From Oscillospiraceae bacterium (GTDB lineage Bacteria; Bacillota; Clostridia; Oscillospirales; Oscillospiraceae): a DNA stretch of 64,000 nt. How positions within the stretch are numbered: the first letter of the stretch is position 1; every line of letters begins with the position of its first letter. The translations under genes and the position numbers were made by a program. Shown piece by piece: positions 24,484 to 32,894 of the stretch. The stretch spans positions 1 through 64,000 of the forward strand of contig JAEDIZ010000001.1 in NCBI GenBank assembly GCA_016296635.1, given 5' to 3'. The notes under the pieces were generated by a model. That model saw only the letters and a program-made list of their open reading frames with translations. It was not told the DNA's origin and searched no databases.

Positions 24484-24857
24484 AGCCGGTTCTCCTTCAG
24501 CAGCTGCCGCAGCTCCTCGATCTCCTCTTTGGAAAGTCCGCTGTCGCAGAGCGCGGAGGCAAAGGCTGTCATGCTGCCGCCGCAGAGCTTGCGGATGAAG
24601 GATTCGGACTGGCTGGACAGATAGTCATGCTTTTCCACCAACGGCGTATAGACGCTGCCGCGGCCTTCCTTCTGAATGCGGAGAAAGCCCCGTTCCGCCA
24701 ACCGGCCCAAAAGCGTCAGCAGCGTGGTCGCAGCCATGGGCGGCTCCCGGTTCAGGTTCTTTTCGATCTCTTTTCTTGTTGCCGGTGCTTCGCAGCGCCA
24801 TACGGCCTGCATGACTTCCAACTCGCTGTCCGGCAGACGGTGCAGTTCTGTTTTCAT
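24480..24857 (-). CDS. BlaI/MecI/CopY-family repressor
   Basis: The 125-residue winged-helix repressor begins LHRLPDSELEVMQAVWR after a short start and has AATLLTLLGRLAERGFL as the recognition-helix region (about 45-65), then a C-terminal dimerization part with the FIRKL segment. It should bind the two TACA-N-TGTA dyads that overlap its own promoter and be inactivated by the M56 protease encoded downstream. The pair is translationally coupled. Other targets are not seen in the window. Confidence 0.93.
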   Translation of the reverse strand: MKTELHRLPDSELEVMQAVWRCEAPATRKEIEKNLNREPPMAATTLLTLLGRLAERGFLRIQKEGRGSVYTPLVEKHDYLSSQSESFIRKLCGGSMTAFASALCDSGLSKEEIEELRQLLKENRL

Positions 24858-24872
24858 CGAAAAGCCTCCCTT

Positions 24873-24922
24873 CTACATTTGTAGTACATATATATTCTAC
24901 ACTTGTAGAAAGAGATTGTCAA
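24873..24922 (-). promoter_or_regulatory. blaI promoter with two BlaI-type operators
   Basis: TTGACA (24922-24917), 17-bp spacer and TAGAAT (24899-24894) read leftward. Dyads CTACATTTGTAG (24873-24884) and TTCTACACTTGTAGAA (24895-24910) fit the TACA/TGTA operator of this repressor family; the second covers the -10 and spacer. Confidence 0.88.
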
Positions 24923-24940
24923 TCTGTTTCGGAATGAAAA

Positions 24941-24968
24941 GGCACCGTCCTACGATTCGGACGGTGCC
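24941..24968 (-). terminator. lpdA terminator
   Basis: A perfect 10-bp stem GGCACCGTCC lies 27 bases past the lpdA stop and is followed by TTTTCATT on the minus strand. Confidence 0.8.
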
Positions 24969-24994
24969 TCTTAGATTCTTTTTTGCCTGATTGC

Positions 24995-26362
24995 TCAGAT
25001 CATGAACAGCGCTTCGCGGATGACCTCTGCCACGGACGGATGCGGGAACACGATCTTGTCGAGGTGTTCCTTCGGCAGCTTGGAGTAGACCATGGCGGCT
25101 GCGCCGTAGATGATTTCGGAAGCGTAGGAGCCAACCATATGCACGCCGAGGATCTGACGGTTTTTGGTGTCGTAAATCAGCTTGACAAAGCCGTCACCCT
25201 TCAGATTTTCTGCCACATAACGGCCGGAGAGCATCATGGGGGCCTTCACGACCTTGACCTGCAGACCCTTATCCTTGGCACTCTGTTCGGTCTCACCAAC
25301 GCTGGCAACTTCGGGGTTGGTGTAGATGACGGAGGGGATGATGGAGTAGTCGATCTTGTCCTTCTTGCCGAGAATGTGGTTGACGGCAACCTCGGCTTCT
25401 CTGTAAGCGGTATGAGCCAGCATCAGCTTGCCGTTGCAGTCGCCGATGGCATAGACGCCGGGCACGCTGGTGCAGAGATGCTCGTCGGTGACGATGGCGC
25501 TGCGGTTCATTTCAAGACCGAGTACCTCGGTGTTGAGTCCGGTCACATCTGCGCGGCGGCCGGAGGAAAGCAGAACGCGGTCGCAGGAAATGGTGTGCTG
25601 ACCGGCTGCATCGGAATAGGTGACGGTGTTGGTGCCGACAGCTTCGACCTTTGCGTTGAGGCAGAAGGTCATGCCCTCTTTTTCATAGGTGCTCATCAGC
25701 AGATTGCAGATTTCCGGATCCGTGGGGCCGGCGATCTTCGGCATCATTTCCACAACCGTGACCTTGGTGCCGATGGTGGCAAAATAGCAGGCCATTTCCA
25801 AACCGATGACGCCGCCGCCGATGCAGACCAGCTCCTTCGGCTGCTCCTTGAGATCAAGGATCTCGCGGTTGGTCATGACGAAGCCGCTGGCAATGCCTTC
25901 CTTGACGCCGGGGATCGGAGGAACAACGGCGCAGGAGCCGGATGCAATGATGAGATTTTTGCCGCAGAGGACATCGCTTCCCGCCTCGACCTCAAAGCCT
26001 TCCGCACCCTTGCCGCGGATTCTGCCTTCGGCGGTAAAGACCTTGACGCCGTTGGCTTTCATGGCTGCGCCGACACCGCGCACGAGAGTCTTGACGACTT
26101 TATCCTTGCGCTCGATAACGGCAGCGTGGTTGAACGAAACATTTTCTGCGGTGACGCCGTAATCCGCGCCATGTTTTGCGGAGGAATACTGCTTTGCACA
26201 GTAAAGAAGACTCTTGGTGGGTACGCAGCCTTCATTGAGGCAGGTGCCGCCCAGCGCACGCTTTTCGATCAGCGCAGCGGACAGACCGCCCTGTGCGGCA
26301 CGCTCTGCGCAGAGATAACCGGCGGGGCCGCCGCCGATGATGACAACATCAAATTTTTCCAT
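24995..26362 (-). CDS. lpdA: Dihydrolipoyl dehydrogenase
   Basis: This FAD enzyme reoxidizes protein-bound dihydrolipoamide with NAD. The 455-residue protein has the FAD motif IIGGGPAGYLCAERAA, the redox-active disulfide GGTCLNEGCVPTK (about 38-50), the NAD-binding GGGVIGLEMA, YAIGDC and the C-terminal HPSVAE with the catalytic His. AGGAGA precedes the ATG. No pyruvate, glycine-cleavage or branched-chain dehydrogenase subunits and no lipoyl protein are nearby, so its partner complex is unknown; it may serve another lipoamide or a redox-defence role. Confidence 0.94.
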   Translation of the reverse strand: MEKFDVVIIGGGPAGYLCAERAAQGGLSAALIEKRALGGTCLNEGCVPTKSLLYCAKQYSSAKHGADYGVTAENVSFNHAAVIERKDKVVKTLVRGVGAAMKANGVKVFTAEGRIRGKGAEGFEVEAGSDVLCGKNLIIASGSCAVVPPIPGVKEGIASGFVMTNREILDLKEQPKELVCIGGGVIGLEMACYFATIGTKVTVVEMMPKIAGPTDPEICNLLMSTYEKEGMTFCLNAKVEAVGTNTVTYSDAAGQHTISCDRVLLSSGRRADVTGLNTEVLGLEMNRSAIVTDEHLCTSVPGVYAIGDCNGKLMLAHTAYREAEVAVNHILGKKDKIDYSIIPSVIYTNPEVASVGETEQSAKDKGLQVKVVKAPMMLSGRYVAENLKGDGFVKLIYDTKNRQILGVHMVGSYASEIIYGAAAMVYSKLPKEHLDKIVFPHPSVAEVIREALFMI

Positions 26363-26571
26363 AGCGGAAAATCTCCTATTTCAATTTTTTTATAAGGCAC
26401 AACAAAAATAATATATCTTATGCCATACAGTATAGCATAGTTTTCCGTATTTGTATATCGATTTTCTTATATTTATTGAAAAATTTTTATTTTTTTCTAT
26501 TGAATGTGGTTTCTATAAATAAAAAAACGAATTTTTTCGTACATTTAACATAAATAAAGGAGAAACAACAT

Positions 26572-26649
26572 ATGTTGATTTTTTACCGGAACCGGGTAAA
26601 ATGGAAAAAGATATGGAAACGGATACGGAAAGGACAGAAATCATGGTAA
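26572..26649 (+). CDS. Possible 25-residue basic leader peptide overlapping the Xaa-Pro aminopeptidase start
   Basis: A good ribosome site (AAAGGAG) sits 8-9 bases before an ATG that opens a 25-codon frame rich in Lys, Arg, Trp and Ile, e.g. VKWKKIWKRIRKG. Its TAA overlaps the region of the downstream ATG (ATGGTAA), in a different frame, which would couple translation of the enzyme to that of the peptide. Alternatively the site drives an enzyme start that I have placed wrongly. Expression is inferred from the ribosome site only. Confidence 0.45.
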   Translation: MLIFYRNRVKWKKIWKRIRKGQKSW

Positions 26650-28436
26650 AACAGCCTTACGCCGGGCGTCTGACGGCGCTGCGGGCACGGATGCGGGAAA
26701 ACGGAATTGACGCGTATATCATCGTCACGGATGATTTTCACGGGTCTGAATATGTGGGCGATTATTTTAAGTGCCGGGAATTCATATCCGGCTTTGACGG
26801 CTCCGCGGGGACGCTGGTCGTGACGGAACAAGAGGCCGGCCTTTGGACGGACGGGCGCTATTTTCTGCAGGCGCGTGATCAGCTGGCGGGAACCGGCATC
26901 GAACTGCGGAAAATGGGCGATCCCGGCGTGCCGACCATCACGGAATATCTGAAAACCGCCGTGCCGGAAAACGGCTGCGTCGGCTATGACGGCAGAACCA
27001 TTTCCGCAGGCTTTGCGGACAGCATTGCCCGGGCGCTGGAATCGAAAACGGTACGCTTCCGGCAGGATGCAGATCTTGCAGGCGAGCTTTGGGAAAACCG
27101 ACCGGAATTTCCTCATGCGCCGATCTGGCTTCTGAATGACAGATACACGGGCATGAGCCGGGCGGAAAAGCTGCGCAGCCTGCGGGAAAAGCTGCAGCAG
27201 GCAGGCGCTGATTCGGCGATCATTGCCTCGCTGGATGACATCGCGTGGCTTTATAACTTCCGCGGCAGCGATGTGGAGTATAACCCCGTTGCCATGAGCT
27301 ATACGCTGGTTTCGCAGACTGACGCCGTGCTTTATATCAGCCCGGAGGCGGTATCAAAGGAGATCGCGCAGGAATTTGCGGCGGACGGCATTTCTCTGAA
27401 GCCGTATCTGCAGATCTACGAGGATGCAAAGCATCTGAAAGGCGGCGTGCTTTTAGACGGGCGCAGCATCAATGTCGCGCTGCGCAGCGCCCTCGGAAAG
27501 ACTGCATACTGCATCCCGATGCCAAATCCGACAACGCTGCAGAAAGCGGTCAAGACGCCGACAGAATGTGAAAACATGCGTCTGGCGCATATCCGCGACG
27601 GCGTTGCCATGACGAAGCTGATCTGCTGGCTCAAGCATCTGCCGGATGTTTCTGCGGTCACAGAGATGGATGTCAGCCGGAAGCTGGAGCAGCTGCGCAG
27701 ACAGCAGCCGGACTATCTGCAGCCGAGTTTTCCGTCTATCGTGGCTGCCGGTGCCCACGGCGCGATCATCCACTACGAGCCGACAGACAAGACAGATGTG
27801 CCGCTTGAAAAGGACAGCTTTGTGCTGATGGACACGGGCGCTCATTTTCTGCAGGGCACCACGGACATTACCCGCACGGTGGCGCTGGGCCGCATAACGG
27901 AAAAACAGAAGATTCACTACACGGCAGTTCTGCGCGGAAACCTCGGTATCTTGGATGCGTGTCTGAAATACGGCTGCACGGGGGTGCATCTGGATGCAAT
28001 CGCAAGGATGCCTTTGTGGGAGCTGGGGCTTGACTACAACCACGGAACGGGACACGGCGTCGGTTACCTTCTCAATGTGCATGAGGGGCCGAACCACATC
28101 GGACTCAAGGACAGAAACGGCGGCATGGGTACGGTGTTCGAGCCGGGGATGATCACCTCTGACGAGCCGGGACTTTACCTTGAGGGAGAATACGGCATCC
28201 GGTTGGAAAACCTTGTGCTGACAGTAGACCGCGAAACAACGGAATACGGCAGATTCCTCGGCTTTGAAGCGCTGACGATGGTGCCCTTTGACCGGGATGC
28301 GATTTTGCCGGAGTGCATGACGGAGCGGGAAAGAAAAACGCTCAATACATATCATGCCCGGGTTTACGAAATAATTGCACCGTATCTGACGAAGGAAGAG
28401 GCCGGCTGGCTGCGGGTGCAGACGCTGCCGCTGTAA
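26643..28436 (+). CDS. Xaa-Pro aminopeptidase (M24B, three-domain type)
   Basis: The enzyme releases N-terminal residues next to proline, in the cytoplasm, using two metal ions. The 597-residue protein has two creatinase-like N-terminal domains (about 8-140 and 150-300) and a catalytic pita-bread domain with LMDTGAHFLQGTTDITRTV (two Asp ligands), HGTGHGVGYLLNVHEGP, TSDEPGLY and IRLENLVL. All five metal ligands are present. GGAAAGGA lies before the ATG at 26643; another in-frame ATG at 26601 lacks one. It may be translationally coupled to the mini-ORF that overlaps it. Confidence 0.93.
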   Translation: MVKQPYAGRLTALRARMRENGIDAYIIVTDDFHGSEYVGDYFKCREFISGFDGSAGTLVVTEQEAGLWTDGRYFLQARDQLAGTGIELRKMGDPGVPTITEYLKTAVPENGCVGYDGRTISAGFADSIARALESKTVRFRQDADLAGELWENRPEFPHAPIWLLNDRYTGMSRAEKLRSLREKLQQAGADSAIIASLDDIAWLYNFRGSDVEYNPVAMSYTLVSQTDAVLYISPEAVSKEIAQEFAADGISLKPYLQIYEDAKHLKGGVLLDGRSINVALRSALGKTAYCIPMPNPTTLQKAVKTPTECENMRLAHIRDGVAMTKLICWLKHLPDVSAVTEMDVSRKLEQLRRQQPDYLQPSFPSIVAAGAHGAIIHYEPTDKTDVPLEKDSFVLMDTGAHFLQGTTDITRTVALGRITEKQKIHYTAVLRGNLGILDACLKYGCTGVHLDAIARMPLWELGLDYNHGTGHGVGYLLNVHEGPNHIGLKDRNGGMGTVFEPGMITSDEPGLYLEGEYGIRLENLVLTVDRETTEYGRFLGFEALTMVPFDRDAILPECMTERERKTLNTYHARVYEIIAPYLTKEEAGWLRVQTLPL

Positions 28437-28445
28437 AAAAAGAAG

Positions 28446-28481
28446 AATCCGCGCAGACAGTTTTGTCTGCGCGGATTTTGA
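28446..28481 (+). terminator. Terminator of the aminopeptidase gene
   Basis: A perfect 13-bp stem starting AATCCGCGCAGAC with a T-rich loop; T residues follow. It lies between convergent genes and may act on both. Confidence 0.88.
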
Positions 28482-28494
28482 CATATTCAGAGTT

Positions 28495-29055
28495 CTATTT
28501 TTTCGCTGCGTTCAGATACTGCGCAGCGCGCAGCACGGCAGCCTGCGTTTTGCCGTCCGGGATCAAATCATCGGCGATCTGCCGCAGCAGATCACTCATG
28601 GGCAGGCGGAAGGTGTTCAGAAATTCATCCTCATCCAGCTTCTGCTCACCAAAGCGCAGATCCCGGGCAAGATACATATAAATCATCTCCGTGGAATAGG
28701 CGCAGCAGGGGCAGAACCGGCCCAAAAAGATCAGCTCGCCCGCCTCGGCACCGGTCTCCTCCCGCAGCTCGCGCCGGGCGGCAGCCTCGGGATCCGTCTC
28801 ATCGGGATCCATCTTTCCTGCCGGTATTTCCGTATAGACCTCGCCCATGGGGTAGCGGTACTGCCTTTCCATCAGCACATCGCCGTTTTCAAACAGCGGC
28901 ACGACACATACCGCGCCGCATTTTTGGATATATTCGCGGACGGAGGTCTTTCCGTTGGGCAGCTGCACCTCGTCACGCCGCACATCCAAAAGGCAGCCGT
29001 CATACATCTGCTGCGAGCGTACCGTCCGCTCGGTCAGATCCTCAAAGCGTTCCAT
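28495..29055 (-). CDS. nudF: ADP-ribose pyrophosphatase-type Nudix hydrolase
   Basis: This family cleaves ADP-ribose to AMP and ribose-5-phosphate. Of 186 residues, the Nudix box AGKMDPDETDPEAAARRELREETG lies at about 78-101 as two parts, AGKMDPDETDPE and AAARRELREETG, preceded by YRYPMGEVYTEIP, the typical ADPRase start, and followed by a proline-like spacing to CCAYSTEM. TTGGAGG precedes the ATG. It is monocistronic on the minus strand. Substrate is inferred from family. Confidence 0.9.
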   Translation of the reverse strand: MERFEDLTERTVRSQQMYDGCLLDVRRDEVQLPNGKTSVREYIQKCGAVCVVPLFENGDVLMERQYRYPMGEVYTEIPAGKMDPDETDPEAAARRELREETGAEAGELIFLGRFCPCCAYSTEMIYMYLARDLRFGEQKLDEDEFLNTFRLPMSDLLRQIADDLIPDGKTQAAVLRAAQYLNAAKK

Positions 29056-29634
29056 CCTTCATTCCTCCAAAAGTGTTTTTCTCATTTTATCGCGTTTGTT
29101 TTTTAATGTCAAACACGGCAGAAACTGGATGCGTATGATCCGCGCTGGTGGGCATACTAGCTTCGGAGTGATTCCATAACCGTTTCAGCTCGGATCTTTG
29201 TAAGTGCGTTTTGACGCCGGGTCCGTCGGCGGCGCGGAATGGCTGCGTTGTTTCCATCAGGCTCGCGCCGTCCGGGTAATCCGGCGCGAATGCGCTCAAA
29301 GCCGTTTTTGCCGGAGCGGCATCCGAAAACAGCGCCGACGGGCTTTGCCTGCGCTCCGAACGGCAGACAGCGCAAACAGAGGTCGGAGGGTTCGGCATCT
29401 CGTGAAGGGATCCGGCGGGACGCTTCCGCAGTTTTGCAGGGGTCTGCTTTCAAACAGATGTCCCGGTATCTGTTCTTCCGGCAGGAGACCGGAGCGGTTC
29501 GTCAATCGCTCCGGTCTCTTTTTGCCCGCAGCCTGTGCAAAACCCGCAAAAAACTGTCAAACGGTTGCAATCAGGCGGTTTTTGTGGTATTTTATACCCA
29601 ACTGTGCATATTTGATTATTGGGAGGTGACGGTA
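29056..29634. other. 579-bp gap without a recognised gene, containing dyads and a terminator
   Basis: ORFs exist on both strands (e.g. 29087-29398 minus) but none has a good ribosome site or a recognisable product. The stretch is G+C-rich and contains several dyads (CGCGCCG/CGGCGCG near 29266-29292, others around 29310-29345) and ends in a strong terminator at 29485-29523 that has no upstream gene on the plus strand. A promoter-like TTGCAA-17-TATTTT for the next gene is at 29565-29593. An untranslated RNA ending at the terminator is possible; I could not match a known class. Confidence 0.4.
29485..29523 (+). terminator. Strong terminator with no obvious upstream gene
   Basis: A perfect 12-bp stem GAGACCGGAGCG with a 10-base loop is followed by five T residues. 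Confidence 0.85.
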
Positions 29635-31296
29635 TTGAAGCGGCTGATTTTGTTTTTGGGTTGTCTGATTCTGCTGACAACAAGCGCGTTTGCAGCGGAA
29701 AGCAAGATTACGGATCTGAAAACCGACTGTCTTGCGGATAACCGCGGACGTTGTCAGATCACGCAGACGATCACCCTTGATATCACGGGCATGGAGCAGC
29801 AGCTTCTGTTCCCGCTGCCGGACGGTGCAAAGAAGGCATCGCTGGCAGGCTTCGATACCTCCAAAAAAACGCAGGACGGCCATACGGCTCTGGCGCTGAA
29901 AAACAGCGCAGGTTTTTCCAGCAGCCGCACCTTTACACTGATCTACACGGTCGATGCGGAGATTACGGAAAAGGACGGCGTGCAGACGATGAAGCTGCCG
30001 CTTCTGTGTCCGCGCTGGGAGTTCCCCATCGAACGCTACAGCTTTACGGTCATGATGCCCGATGCATTTGAATCCTTCCCGACCTTCGTCAGCGGCTATT
30101 ACGGCGAGGCGGCAGAGGATTATATGGATGTGCAGACCCGCGACGCGATCGTAGACGGATCATTTCTGGAGCCGCTCAAGGATCATGAGTCTTTGGATAT
30201 GCTGCTGGAAGTGCCGAGCGGGTATTTTTCCGGTACATACGCAACATGGTCTGCCAACTGGACGGCTGTGGCGCTGGTCATTGCGCTGACGCTGGCGGCG
30301 GTTGGATACTGGCTGCTGAAGCTGCGCAGCCCGAAGCTGCGCAAGAATTCCCGGTCTCTGCCGCCGGATGCGGCGCTGCCCTGCGACCTGCCGTATCTTG
30401 TGGCGCAGGGCCGTCCGGATTTCAACATGCTGATCTGCCATTGGGGCGTGCTGGGTTATCTGTCCGTTCATGTGGACGCCAAGGGAAATGTTGCGCTTTA
30501 TAAGCGCGTGGAAATGGGCAACGAGCGCAGACGGACGGAGCGCAAGCTCTTTGACGCGCTGTTTGCCCGGGGCAGCATCTGTGACGGCGCAAGCCTTGTC
30601 TATAAGCGCACGGCTTCCGGTGCCATCAACGCGATCCCGCGATTCTGGAACCGCAGACTTTACGATGCAGGCAGCGGAAATCCGCTGATCATGAAGGGAC
30701 TTTCCTGCCTCGTCAGCGCCATCGTGCTGCTGGAAGCAATGGGTGCGCTGCTGCCGTCCATGAAGCTGCGGTGGCTGCTGATCTTCCTTTCCTTTATCCT
30801 CGGCGGCGTGCTGGGCGCGGTGGTACAGTATGGGCCTGCGTCCTGGTATTTAGGCAAAAAGCTCCAACTGGTCTGCTCGATTGCCGCCGGGATCGCACTG
30901 CTGATCCTGGCCAAGCTCGGCGGCTTTTCCATGCAGATGCTGCTGGCGCTGGCGCTGGCGGTCTGGACGGGCTTTGTGACGCTGCACGGCGGAAAACGTT
31001 CGCAGCAGGGAACACAGATCGTTTCGCAGGCCATGGGTTTCCGCAGGTTCCTGCTCCGGGTAAGCCGGACGCATCTGGAAATGATGCTGCGCCGGGACGG
31101 ACAGTATTTTTATGAGCTGCTGCCCTATGCCGAATCCATTGGTCTCGGTGAGCTTCTGGCGGAGAAGATGGGAGATCTGGAGCTGGAGAGCTGCGACTGG
31201 TACTTTGAGGAAAGCAAAGTGCCGGCAAAGGCAAGCGGATTCTATGCGCATCTGCGCGAAGCGCTGTCGATGCTGGAGCTGTCGATCCGGCACTGA
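29635..31296 (+). CDS. DUF2207-type exported/membrane protein
   Basis: The 553-residue protein has a signal peptide (about 1-22, ending SAFAAES), an extracellular beta-rich domain (about 23-205), a transmembrane helix (about 210-230), a cytoplasmic part starting LPPDAALPCDLPYLVAQGRPDFNMLICHWGVLGYLSV, and further hydrophobic helices around 345-430. This layout resembles DUF2207 proteins of unknown function. A TTG start is chosen because GGGAGGTG lies right before it; a longer frame upstream crosses the terminator and is rejected. It is followed by a terminator shared with the convergent nucleosidase gene. Confidence 0.75.
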   Translation: MKRLILFLGCLILLTTSAFAAESKITDLKTDCLADNRGRCQITQTITLDITGMEQQLLFPLPDGAKKASLAGFDTSKKTQDGHTALALKNSAGFSSSRTFTLIYTVDAEITEKDGVQTMKLPLLCPRWEFPIERYSFTVMMPDAFESFPTFVSGYYGEAAEDYMDVQTRDAIVDGSFLEPLKDHESLDMLLEVPSGYFSGTYATWSANWTAVALVIALTLAAVGYWLLKLRSPKLRKNSRSLPPDAALPCDLPYLVAQGRPDFNMLICHWGVLGYLSVHVDAKGNVALYKRVEMGNERRRTERKLFDALFARGSICDGASLVYKRTASGAINAIPRFWNRRLYDAGSGNPLIMKGLSCLVSAIVLLEAMGALLPSMKLRWLLIFLSFILGGVLGAVVQYGPASWYLGKKLQLVCSIAAGIALLILAKLGGFSMQMLLALALAVWTGFVTLHGGKRSQQGTQIVSQAMGFRRFLLRVSRTHLEMMLRRDGQYFYELLPYAESIGLGELLAEKMGDLELESCDWYFEESKVPAKASGFYAHLREALSMLELSIRH

Positions 31297-31306
31297 GAAA
31301 AAAGGA

Positions 31307-31336
31307 AACGCCCGAACAGTCGTTCGGGCGTTTTTT
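31307..31336. terminator. Bidirectional terminator after the DUF2207-type gene
   Basis: A perfect 11-bp stem AACGCCCGAAC with loop AGTC and a T-run lies between convergent stops. Confidence 0.92.
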
Positions 31337-31354
31337 CTGTCTGTAGGCAGACGC

Positions 31355-32035
31355 TTATGCACGAAGATCGTGCAGAACGGCGTCCGTTGTCTGAAGGCAG
31401 CGCAGCGCGGCGTCCTGCAGCTCTTCATAAAATCCCTTTGCACCGTCTGCAAGACCGTCGGAAACCGCCTTGAGCAGCAGGCAGGGAACCGCATTCGCCT
31501 CGCAGCACAGCACGACGCCGGCGGATTCCATGTCGCACACGTCACCCTCGAACGCTTCATGCAGGCTGCGCTTGTCCTCCTGCTTTCCGACGAACCGGTC
31601 GCCGGAGCAGCAGGTCGAAACGGAAAGCTCCGGGAACACGGAGAGGGCCTTTGCAACGAGCGACGGCTCCGGCTTCAGGAAAACGGAGTCATGCCCGTCC
31701 ACCTGCCCGAGTTTCAGATCCATGAACTCGGTGCAGTCATAGCGGTAATGCACGACGCGGTCAATGACGCAGATCTTATGCTGCTTCATTTCCTCAGTCA
31801 GACCGCCGACCACGCCGAAGTTTACGATCATCTCAACGCCGCAGCCGGTGATCAGATACTGCGTTCCGGCGGCAGCGGCGATCTCGCCCATGCCGGTATG
31901 CAGCACGTAGATCTCATGCGCTCCTTTTTCAATACGGTAAAGGTCGAAGCCCGAAGGACAGGCGAGCTGTGTCCTTTCCGGGTAATAAGAGAAAATGGAA
32001 TCCATTTCAATTGCGACGATCAAACCGATTTTCAT
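31355..32035 (-). CDS. Nucleoside phosphorylase-family protein (MTA/SAH nucleosidase-like)
   Basis: The 226-residue protein has the PNP/UDP fold: start MKIGLIVAIEMDSI, GMGEIAAAAGTQYLI, VNFGVVGGL, and the purine/ribose-site segment CDMESAGVVLCC followed by KAVSDGLADGAKGF. The ME(S)AG signature and the nearby SD are typical of MTA/SAH nucleosidases, which recycle methylthioadenosine and adenosylhomocysteine. Sequence drift leaves futalosine hydrolase or another nucleosidase possible. AAAGGAGAG precedes the ATG. The next upstream gene has its own terminator, so this is monocistronic. Confidence 0.8.
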   Translation of the reverse strand: MKIGLIVAIEMDSIFSYYPERTQLACPSGFDLYRIEKGAHEIYVLHTGMGEIAAAAGTQYLITGCGVEMIVNFGVVGGLTEEMKQHKICVIDRVVHYRYDCTEFMDLKLGQVDGHDSVFLKPEPSLVAKALSVFPELSVSTCCSGDRFVGKQEDKRSLHEAFEGDVCDMESAGVVLCCEANAVPCLLLKAVSDGLADGAKGFYEELQDAALRCLQTTDAVLHDLRA

Positions 32036-32063
32036 TTTACATCTCTCCTTTCATAAGCAAAAG

Positions 32064-32099
32064 AAAAGGCCGCTGAAGAATCACCTTCAGCGGCCTTTT
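32064..32099 (-). terminator. Terminator of the 53-residue membrane protein gene
   Basis: A perfect 15-bp stem (arm AAAAGGCCGCTGAAG) with loop GTGATT is followed by TTTTCTTTT on the minus strand. Confidence 0.9.
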
Positions 32100-32118
32100 G
32101 CGTTGTATCTGCGCAGAA

Positions 32119-32280
32119 TCAGTCCGCGTAGTCCTTCATCTCAGCCTTGCGAGCCTTGCAGAGGGCGATTTTGCGGACGAGAACCTTGACCTCATCCAGG
32201 CTGCCGAGAACAACGAGAACTGCGCCGACCGCAACCATGACGACGCCTGCGATCTTCAGAATGCTTTTTGCACACTTCAT
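32119..32280 (-). CDS. 53-residue single-pass membrane protein, unknown function
   Basis: The product starts MKCAKSILKIAGVVMVAVGAV with one transmembrane helix (about 8-28), then a basic amphipathic tail (VKVLVRKIALCKARKAEMKDY). CAGGAGGAG lies 7 bases before the ATG, and a strong terminator follows, so the gene is probably real. I do not recognise the family. It stands alone between nitroreductase and nucleosidase genes. Confidence 0.7.
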   Translation of the reverse strand: MKCAKSILKIAGVVMVAVGAVLVVLGSLDEVKVLVRKIALCKARKAEMKDYAD

Positions 32281-32353
32281 GCCGGAATCTCCTCCTGATA
32301 TGGTTTTCTGCATTCAGTATACGCGAATACACATACTTTTTCAAGAGTTTTGC

Positions 32354-32878
32354 TCAAACGCGGACGATAAAATTCGTCTTTCTTTCCTTTGCTGCAGCGG
32401 GCTTTGTGGCGGCGTAGCCGAGGATGCAATGACCGATGCCGACGTAGTTTTCGTCAATGCCCCATTTTGCCATCAGCTTTTTGCCCTCCTCGGAAGCGAA
32501 CTCCTCGCGGGCGCGGTGGATCCAGCAGGAAGCCACGCCGACGCTGCAGGCGGCGTTGAGAAGATTGCCCATGACGAGCGCGCCGTCCTCCAGATGGGTG
32601 AAAACGCGGCTGTCAGCAAACACGATGCAGACGGTGGGCGCGCCGTAGAACGGATGCGCATCGGGGTGACCCATGATGGCGGCGTTCATGCGCTCCAGCT
32701 GTGCAATGTCCTCCGGATCCTGCAGAACGACGATCTTGCCGGACTGACGGCCCATGCCGCTGGGGGCGAAGGTGCCGGCTTCCAGGATCGCGGCCAGCGC
32801 TTCCTCATCCACCTGACGGTTCGTATAATTGCGGCAGCTTCTTCTTGCTTTGAGACAGGTCAATACTTCGTTTGTCAT
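32354..32878 (-). CDS. Nitroreductase-family flavoprotein
   Basis: The 174-residue FMN-dependent oxidoreductase has the family start LKARRSCRNYTNRQVDEEAL with the FMN-phosphate Arg residues, TFAPSGMGRQS, the central AACSVGVASCWIH and GIGHCILGYAA near the C-terminus. Substrate is unknown. The ATG at 32878 is used, behind AAAGGGG; an alternative ATG at 32911 overlaps the end of birA. It follows birA by 16 bp, so it may be read from the birA promoter. Confidence 0.9.
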   Translation of the reverse strand: MTNEVLTCLKARRSCRNYTNRQVDEEALAAILEAGTFAPSGMGRQSGKIVVLQDPEDIAQLERMNAAIMGHPDAHPFYGAPTVCIVFADSRVFTHLEDGALVMGNLLNAACSVGVASCWIHRAREEFASEEGKKLMAKWGIDENYVGIGHCILGYAATKPAAAKERKTNFIVRV

Positions 32879-32894
32879 ATCAATAAAACCCCTT

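Noticed and set aside
22600..24857. A beta-lactam resistance locus
   Set aside because: The sensor lacks penicillin-binding motifs and no beta-lactamase or extra PBP gene is adjacent.
29087..29398. Possible 103-codon minus-strand gene upstream of nudF
   Set aside because: No convincing ribosome site and no recognisable motif; an overlapping frame on the other strand is equally open.
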